Source: Terrisporobacter vanillatitrophus (GTDB taxonomy: Bacteria > Bacillota > Clostridia > Peptostreptococcales > Peptostreptococcaceae). Taken from it: DNA of 64,000 bases. The stretch lies in assembly GCF_051148895.1 (NCBI RefSeq), contig NZ_CP154625.1:2356001-2420000 (forward strand). Reading direction: 5' to 3'. Positions 59,807 through 64,000 of this stretch are shown here, piece after piece (the first letter of the stretch is position 1; every line of letters starts with the position of its first letter). The translations under genes were made by a program, and so were the position numbers. A model generated the notes under the pieces. It saw nothing but the letters and a program-made list of their open reading frames with translations. It was not told the DNA's origin and did no database searches.

Positions 59807-61165
59807 CTATTTATATCCATAAACTATAGAAAAATACTCCTTCATATTTTCCAATGTCAAGTCATATTTTTTAAAAGTATCTTTATTTTTAACTACTAGT
59901 TGGTAATAGTTATTATCTGTTTCAGCCAAGATACTCTCCATCTTAGGACCTGATTTAGTATCCTCAACTAAATTTTTAAGAGAAATACCTATTTGGAACA
60001 ATTCTAGAGGTTCTTTACTACTCTTATCATAGTAATAGAAAATATAATATGGTGTATCACCTACTATGCTCTTTTGAATATATAATTTATTTGCAAGGTT
60101 ATCAGGTACTAAAAATTTAAAATTATTCTTATAATTATAATAAACTTGGCTTATAAATATTGTATCTGCATCTTTACCAGTTTTATTATTCCATTTTCTC
60201 CAACTAACAAGAGCTGATGGCTTACTATTTGATGCAAAACTTTCAATCATATTATTATTTAATACTGGTATATCTAAAATTCCATCACTATTTTCATCTC
60301 TTACAGGTACATAATAAGAATTAAAAATAATATTATCATCATTGAATACTTTTTTAAGTTTATTATCTTTCATAAATAACATTTGAGTTGCATACCCATT
60401 TTCTTTCAAAGTAGGTATACTTAATATTACACCTTTTTTATTATTGTAGACTTTTCCAATTACCAAGTATAAATCATTTAAGTTTTTCACATTAGATATT
60501 TTAATCGCATTAGTTGTAGACAACTCATTATTATTAGAGTAATTTAACATAGTTGCATACATTTCACCATTACTTCTATCATAATTCATCATTAAAATAT
60601 CTAGTTTTAAGTCATTATCTATAAATCCTACTTTTATTTTCATCTGAGTATATTTTTTATAATCTTCCAACCAGGTCGGCTTTACTTTTGAAATCCTTGT
60701 GATTTTATTATCTTTTATACTATATACACTCATAGTTGTTACTGACTTATTATTTATAAGTAATATAACCTCGTCACTTCCATCATTGTTTAAATCATAG
60801 AAATTTGCATACTCTATTTCCTCACCTTCTTCAAGATAACTATCTTCCAAAGTATATCCTTTATCATTTTTAGAAATAAGCACAAAACCAACTTTATTTA
60901 TTTTCAAATTAACATCTTGGCTTTTTTGAAGTGCAATTATATTTGAGTCTACTTCATTTATTTGTCCAACTTCACTTGAGTTATCCGGCAAAACTAATGT
61001 GGTTCCATCTAAGGATTTATTTATAAAGGTGTATAATTCATTCTTTCCTTTATCATAAGTAATATTATCATCAAGTAGATTTTCAGGTAAATCACTACTT
61101 GTATCACAGCCTGTTGTTATTATGCACATAACAAAAACTAAAGCTGCCACTTTTAGTAACTTCAT
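59807..61165 (-). CDS. lipoprotein, possible beta-propeller-like, unknown function
   Basis: A 452-residue lipoprotein. Its signal ends TTGC, with lipidated C20. The mature part has repeated short strands with D-N-D-type turns (YDLNNDGSDEVILLINN, YVPVRDENSDGILDIP, VGFIDNDLKLDILMMN), similar to VCBS/FG-GAP propeller blades that bind calcium. I do not recognise a named family. The start at 61165 follows AGGAGGG. It lies between the HD gene and the response regulator gene, so it may be part of the sensing of this two-component pair (inference). Confidence 0.78.
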   Translation of the reverse strand: MKLLKVAALVFVMCIITTGCDTSSDLPENLLDDNITYDKGKNELYTFINKSLDGTTLVLPDNSSEVGQINEVDSNIIALQKSQDVNLKINKVGFVLISKNDKGYTLEDSYLEEGEEIEYANFYDLNNDGSDEVILLINNKSVTTMSVYSIKDNKITRISKVKPTWLEDYKKYTQMKIKVGFIDNDLKLDILMMNYDRSNGEMYATMLNYSNNNELSTTNAIKISNVKNLNDLYLVIGKVYNNKKGVILSIPTLKENGYATQMLFMKDNKLKKVFNDDNIIFNSYYVPVRDENSDGILDIPVLNNNMIESFASNSKPSALVSWRKWNNKTGKDADTIFISQVYYNYKNNFKFLVPDNLANKLYIQKSIVGDTPYYIFYYYDKSSKEPLELFQIGISLKNLVEDTKSGPKMESILAETDNNYYQLVVKNKDTFKKYDLTLENMKEYFSIVYGYK

Positions 61166-61175
61166 ATATTCCCTC

Positions 61176-61799
61176 CTATTTATATTTGTCAGCAAAGAAG
61201 TTCTTAAAATTATTTATTCTTTTTTCTTCTTGTTTTATTTTTTCTTCACATAAACTAGCTCTTCCTAGTCTATCAGCCAATGAAAGTAAGCTTATTTCCT
61301 CATAATCACATTCATCAACAATTTCTTTTTCTTTAAAATATGGTAGCTTTTTATCATAGAATAATGGTTGCATATGATGCTTTACCAAGATACATACTTC
61401 ATTTATAAATTTTTCATCTTCTGTAACTTGATGTAAAAATTGTCTCGATAGTATTTCTCCTTGTAAATCATGTCCATAAGCAGTTATTTTATTTTTTCTC
61501 TTTTTTGTGGTTGTTAATTTACCTAAATCATGTAATAATGCTGCCCACATAAATACTCTTTTATTTTTAGATTTATCTTTCAAATCACTTGCTTTGTCAA
61601 TTACCAATAAGGTATGATTTAACACATTTCCCTCAGGATGATGAATTAAATTTTGTTCTATATCTTCCAAGTTTTTAATTTTTATAAAGGGTTTTTGATC
61701 AAATTGCCCTTCATCAATCATCTTTCTAATTTCTACTGATGGTTTATCACTACTTTGCAATATATCATCCACTTTTAAAAATAGTTCTTTATAAGTCAT
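61176..61799 (-). CDS. HD-domain protein
   Basis: A 207-residue HD-domain protein. The metal ligands are H62, H90/D91 (AALLHDLGK), H110, H141/H142 and D174 (SLADRLGR). They are arranged like the HD part of CCA-adding enzymes and related phosphohydrolases. The start at 61799 follows GAAAGAGTG. Earlier starts lack a site. It is the first gene of the four-gene operon. The substrate is unknown. Confidence 0.83.
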   Translation of the reverse strand: MTYKELFLKVDDILQSSDKPSVEIRKMIDEGQFDQKPFIKIKNLEDIEQNLIHHPEGNVLNHTLLVIDKASDLKDKSKNKRVFMWAALLHDLGKLTTTKKRKNKITAYGHDLQGEILSRQFLHQVTEDEKFINEVCILVKHHMQPLFYDKKLPYFKEKEIVDECDYEEISLLSLADRLGRASLCEEKIKQEEKRINNFKNFFADKYK

Positions 61800-61973
61800 A
61801 TTAATCACTCTTTCTATTTTATTATACATGAAATTTTTCAAAATAAAAGATTACTTCCTTAAAGTAAGTAAATCTTATTATATTCTAACATAAGATTGTT
61901 CTTTTATTTATATTTTCTTTTTTTCTTAAGATTTCTTATTATTATCTATTATGTATTTATACAAAAAAAATAT

Positions 61974-62030
61974 AAAGCTAAATCTAAAGATATATAATAA
62001 AATAAAAATATACCTTTAAGATTTAGCTTT
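61974..62030 (-). terminator. terminator of the lysine-rich protein gene
   Basis: AAAGCTAAATCT pairs with AGATTTAGCTTT, with a further inner match, followed by an A/T tract, after the stop at 62044. Confidence 0.65.
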
Positions 62031-62043
62031 TATAGTCTTTTAT

Positions 62044-62802
62044 TTAGTTTTTAGGAAATTTGTCATCTGACCAAATTATATCTTCAAATTTATGTTCACT
62101 TAATTTTTCTTCATCAACTTCTATCTGAGGATTTTCATCAATAGATTCTTTATCTTCTTCCATACTTCTAAAAACGTTACCTTCTAAAATTTCATCTTCT
62201 TCGTTATTTACTTCTTCTACTTCAATATTTTCTACTGATTTGATTTTTACTTCATCTTCTTTTCTTGATTTTTTAGATGTTTTTTTACCTTTGTCTTCTT
62301 TAGTAGGCTTATTATCTTTTTTCGACGTCTTTTTATTTAATTTGCTTGATTTACTTGTGCTATCTTCGCTTAGTTGTTTTTTTGAATTCTTTTTGGATGA
62401 TTTATTAGACTCTTTTTTAGTTTTTTTAGACTTTGTTGATTTGTTGTCTTTAGGTTTAGCTTCAACTTCTGTTTTATCTTTTTTACTTTCTACATCTATA
62501 ATTTCTTTTGGCTCATCATTATCGCCTTTATGTTTTTTATTTAGAGTTTTTCCTTTTTTATTTTTATCTTCATCTGAAGTAGATTTTTTCTTAGTTCCTA
62601 AATTAAAATTAATTGCTTTCTTTTTTTTCGTCTTTCTTATTGGTTCTTCTTGTATAATATCTTCATTATTGGATTTATTTTCATCAACTAAATCATTTAA
62701 TATTACTTCATTGTAATCTTCCACATATGAAGAATTTTTCTTATTGTTTCTTGGTTCTTTGTGTTTTGCATTTCTTCTCAGGTTCTTTTTTGTTTTAAAC
62801 AA
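62044..62802 (-). CDS. lysine-rich, low-complexity protein, unknown function
   Basis: A 252-residue protein of very low complexity. It is mainly Lys, Ser, Asp, Glu and Thr, with blocks such as KKSTSDEDKNKKGK and KKTSKKDNKPTKEDKGKK, and an acidic C-terminal third (EVNNEEDEILEGN). It has no hydrophobic segment and is probably disordered and cytosolic. It could bind nucleic acid, like a histone-H1-type protein, but no motif shows this. The start is TTG after AAGGGGGTG. It lies after the rRNA methyltransferase gene in the same direction, and may be in an operon with it. Confidence 0.7.
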   Translation of the reverse strand: MFKTKKNLRRNAKHKEPRNNKKNSSYVEDYNEVILNDLVDENKSNNEDIIQEEPIRKTKKKKAINFNLGTKKKSTSDEDKNKKGKTLNKKHKGDNDEPKEIIDVESKKDKTEVEAKPKDNKSTKSKKTKKESNKSSKKNSKKQLSEDSTSKSSKLNKKTSKKDNKPTKEDKGKKTSKKSRKEDEVKIKSVENIEVEEVNNEEDEILEGNVFRSMEEDKESIDENPQIEVDEEKLSEHKFEDIIWSDDKFPKN

Positions 62803-62874
62803 TTCTACACCCCCTTAAACCTACTTATTATAATATATATTCAGTTTAAGGGAATATATTTAACTTTTTATAAA

Positions 62875-64000
62875 TTATTTATTATTTTTAGGTGGTCTTG
62901 ATCCTATATACTGATATAAATTACTTTTTAACATACCATTATATAACTTTCTTCTTCTACTTGCTTCTCCTCCAAATTCATTTTCAAAATCTTCGTAAGA
63001 AGTAATAAGGTAGTATGACCAATTTTTAAGTTTTCTAAATGTATATCCTAATTGTTTATAAAGCATTTTAACTGTATCTGTGTCTTCTAATCTTTCTCCA
63101 TATGGTGGATTAGTTACTATAAATCCATATTCTTCATCACTAGTAAACTCAGTAGCATCGCCATAATTAAACTCTATATAATCTGCTACACCTGCTATTT
63201 CTGCATTTTCTCTAGCTATTTCTAAAGCCTCTTCGTCTATATCGTAACCATATATTTTAAACTCTATATCTTCATTTACCTGAGCATAAGCTTCTCTTCT
63301 TATATCCCACCATACTTTTTTGTCCAAAGTTCTCCATGACTCAGAAATAAACTCTCTGTTAAGTCCTGGGGCCATATTTATTCCTTTCATAGCAGCTTCT
63401 ATTAAAAGAGTTCCAGAACCACACATTGGATCAACTAAAGTTCTTCCTGGCCTCCAAGGAACAAGTTCCATTATGGCTGCAGCTAGAGTTTCCCTAATCG
63501 GTGCCTTATTAGCTCTTTCTCTATATCCTCTTTTATGAAGAGCTGTTCCTGATGTATCTATTGTTAAAGTTACTTTATCTTTATGTATAAACACAAATAT
63601 AGGATACTTTTCTTTATCTTCTTTTAGTAGTCCTGTTTCTAAATAACTTTTCTTTAAACTTTCAACAACAGCTTTTTTAACTATAGATTGTATATCTGGA
63701 GTTGAGTATAATTTTGATTTTATTGAAGATGCCTTTGATATGGGAAATTGCGCTCCAAAAGGTATATATTTTGCCCAGTTTATTTTTTTTGTACCTTCAA
63801 ATAACTCATCGAAACTTTTAGCTTCAAATTCTGCCACCTTAAGATGAACTCTTTCTGCACATCTTAGATAAATATTTGATTTGGCTATACCATATTCATC
63901 AGTTTTATATGTAATCCTTCCATCTTCTGTTTTAATTATTTCATATCCTAAGTTTTGTATTTCTCTGCTTAACATTTTTTCCACACCAAAAAAGCATGGT
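62875..64000 (-). CDS. THUMP-domain class I rRNA/tRNA guanine methyltransferase, cut by the window end
   Basis: The 3' part of a SAM-dependent RNA methyltransferase. A THUMP region lies within about the first 160 residues seen. The catalytic domain has PMCGSGTLLIEAA (SAM loop), FKIYGYDIDEEALEIARENA and the base-flipping NPPYGERL motif. The open frame continues to the window edge, with PCFFGVEKMLSREI at the N-terminal side. This matches the usual start region of RlmL/Trm14-type proteins, so the true start is outside. The visible GTG at 63984 is therefore not the start. It modifies guanine in rRNA or tRNA. Confidence 0.88.
   Translation of the reverse strand, partial: PCFFGVEKMLSREIQNLGYEIIKTEDGRITYKTDEYGIAKSNIYLRCAERVHLKVAEFEAKSFDELFEGTKKINWAKYIPFGAQFPISKASSIKSKLYSTPDIQSIVKKAVVESLKKSYLETGLLKEDKEKYPIFVFIHKDKVTLTIDTSGTALHKRGYRERANKAPIRETLAAAIMELVPWRPGRTLVDPMCGSGTLLIEAAMKGINMAPGLNREFISESWRTLDKKVWWDIRREAYAQVNEDIEFKIYGYDIDEEALEIARENAEIAGVADYIEFNYGDATEFTSDEEYGFIVTNPPYGERLEDTDTVKMLYKQLGYTFRKLKNWSYYLITSYEDFENEFGGEASRRRKLYNGMLKSNLYQYIGSRPPKNNK

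Noticed and set aside
62240..62716. Long plus-strand open frame opposite the lysine-rich gene
   Set aside because: It is the mirror of the low-complexity lysine/aspartate codons, with a Leu/Ser-rich product and no ribosome site.
1..64000. rRNA, tRNA genes or a prophage
   Set aside because: I saw no tRNA-like cloverleaf with CCA-type end, no rRNA sequence, and no phage structural or integrase genes in either strand.

Overview
The window comes from a strongly AT-rich anaerobic Firmicute. Gene content points to the Peptostreptococcaceae (the Clostridioides / Paeniclostridium / Paraclostridium neighbourhood). The evidence is a hydroxyproline dehydratase operon of the HypD type, an electron-bifurcating lactate dehydrogenase cluster (LctP, LarA, EtfB, EtfA, FAD oxidase), a queuosine salvage operon, a superoxide-reductase-type protein, rubredoxin and clostridial regulators. 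Most genes lie on the minus strand. No rRNA, tRNA, CRISPR array or prophage is visible. The species assignment is inference.

Layout. 1-5.4 kb: small membrane protein, a secreted SH3-repeat protein, an IS3-family element lodged in a terminator, a zinc-ribbon protein and an arginase-family enzyme. 5.4-10.5 kb: a two-gene ABC exporter with a divergent TetR regulator and repeated operator-like sites. 10.5-15.4 kb: AIM24 protein, a helix-turn-helix/superoxide-reductase fusion, rhodanese and C_GCAxxG proteins, a DUF3955/DUF2975/XRE operon, an ATP-grasp protein. 15.4-22.6 kb: sulfur metabolism (cystine symporter, CDF metal transporter, cysE, cysK, a small Fis-type regulator with four cysteines) sharing a palindrome, plus a TetR/FMN-binding/flavodoxin operon. 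22.6-27.1 kb: nitroreductase pseudogene, TIM-barrel protein, an IS256-family element that cut the tail off a flavin reductase gene, an AraC regulator. 27.4-32.8 kb: hydroxyproline use (HypD activase, HypD, ProC, PpnP) with a divergent XRE-cupin regulator. 33-37 kb: two M20 amidohydrolases flanking an AbgT transporter. 37-39 kb: cell-wall-binding NlpC/P60-like protein. 39-46.7 kb: lactate module, its GntR regulator, rubredoxin. 46.8-50.2 kb: a PhnCDE-type ABC importer resembling the putative selenate group. 50.3-52.3 kb: a group II intron of class C character. 52.3-54.7 kb: queuosine salvage (QueK, ECF S-component, QueL) behind a preQ1-I riboswitch. 54.8-64 kb: cytidine deaminase, a glycosyltransferase/PP2C-like pair, an HD/lipoprotein/two-component operon, a lysine-rich protein and an rRNA methyltransferase cut by the window edge.

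How it fits together. Lactate, hydroxyproline/proline and cysteine/cystine are fed into an anaerobic amino-acid-fermenting metabolism, with selenium and queuine probably scavenged from outside. Three mobile elements (IS3, IS256, group II intron) all sit in the 3' ends or terminators of genes. For both insertion sequences the uninterrupted site can be rebuilt from the flanks. The most interesting regulatory signal is the palindrome ATTATCA-N3-TGATAAT. It occurs before the cystine symporter, the CDF gene, cysK and, in shorter form, an M20/AbgT operon, and suggests a small sulfur-related regulon.
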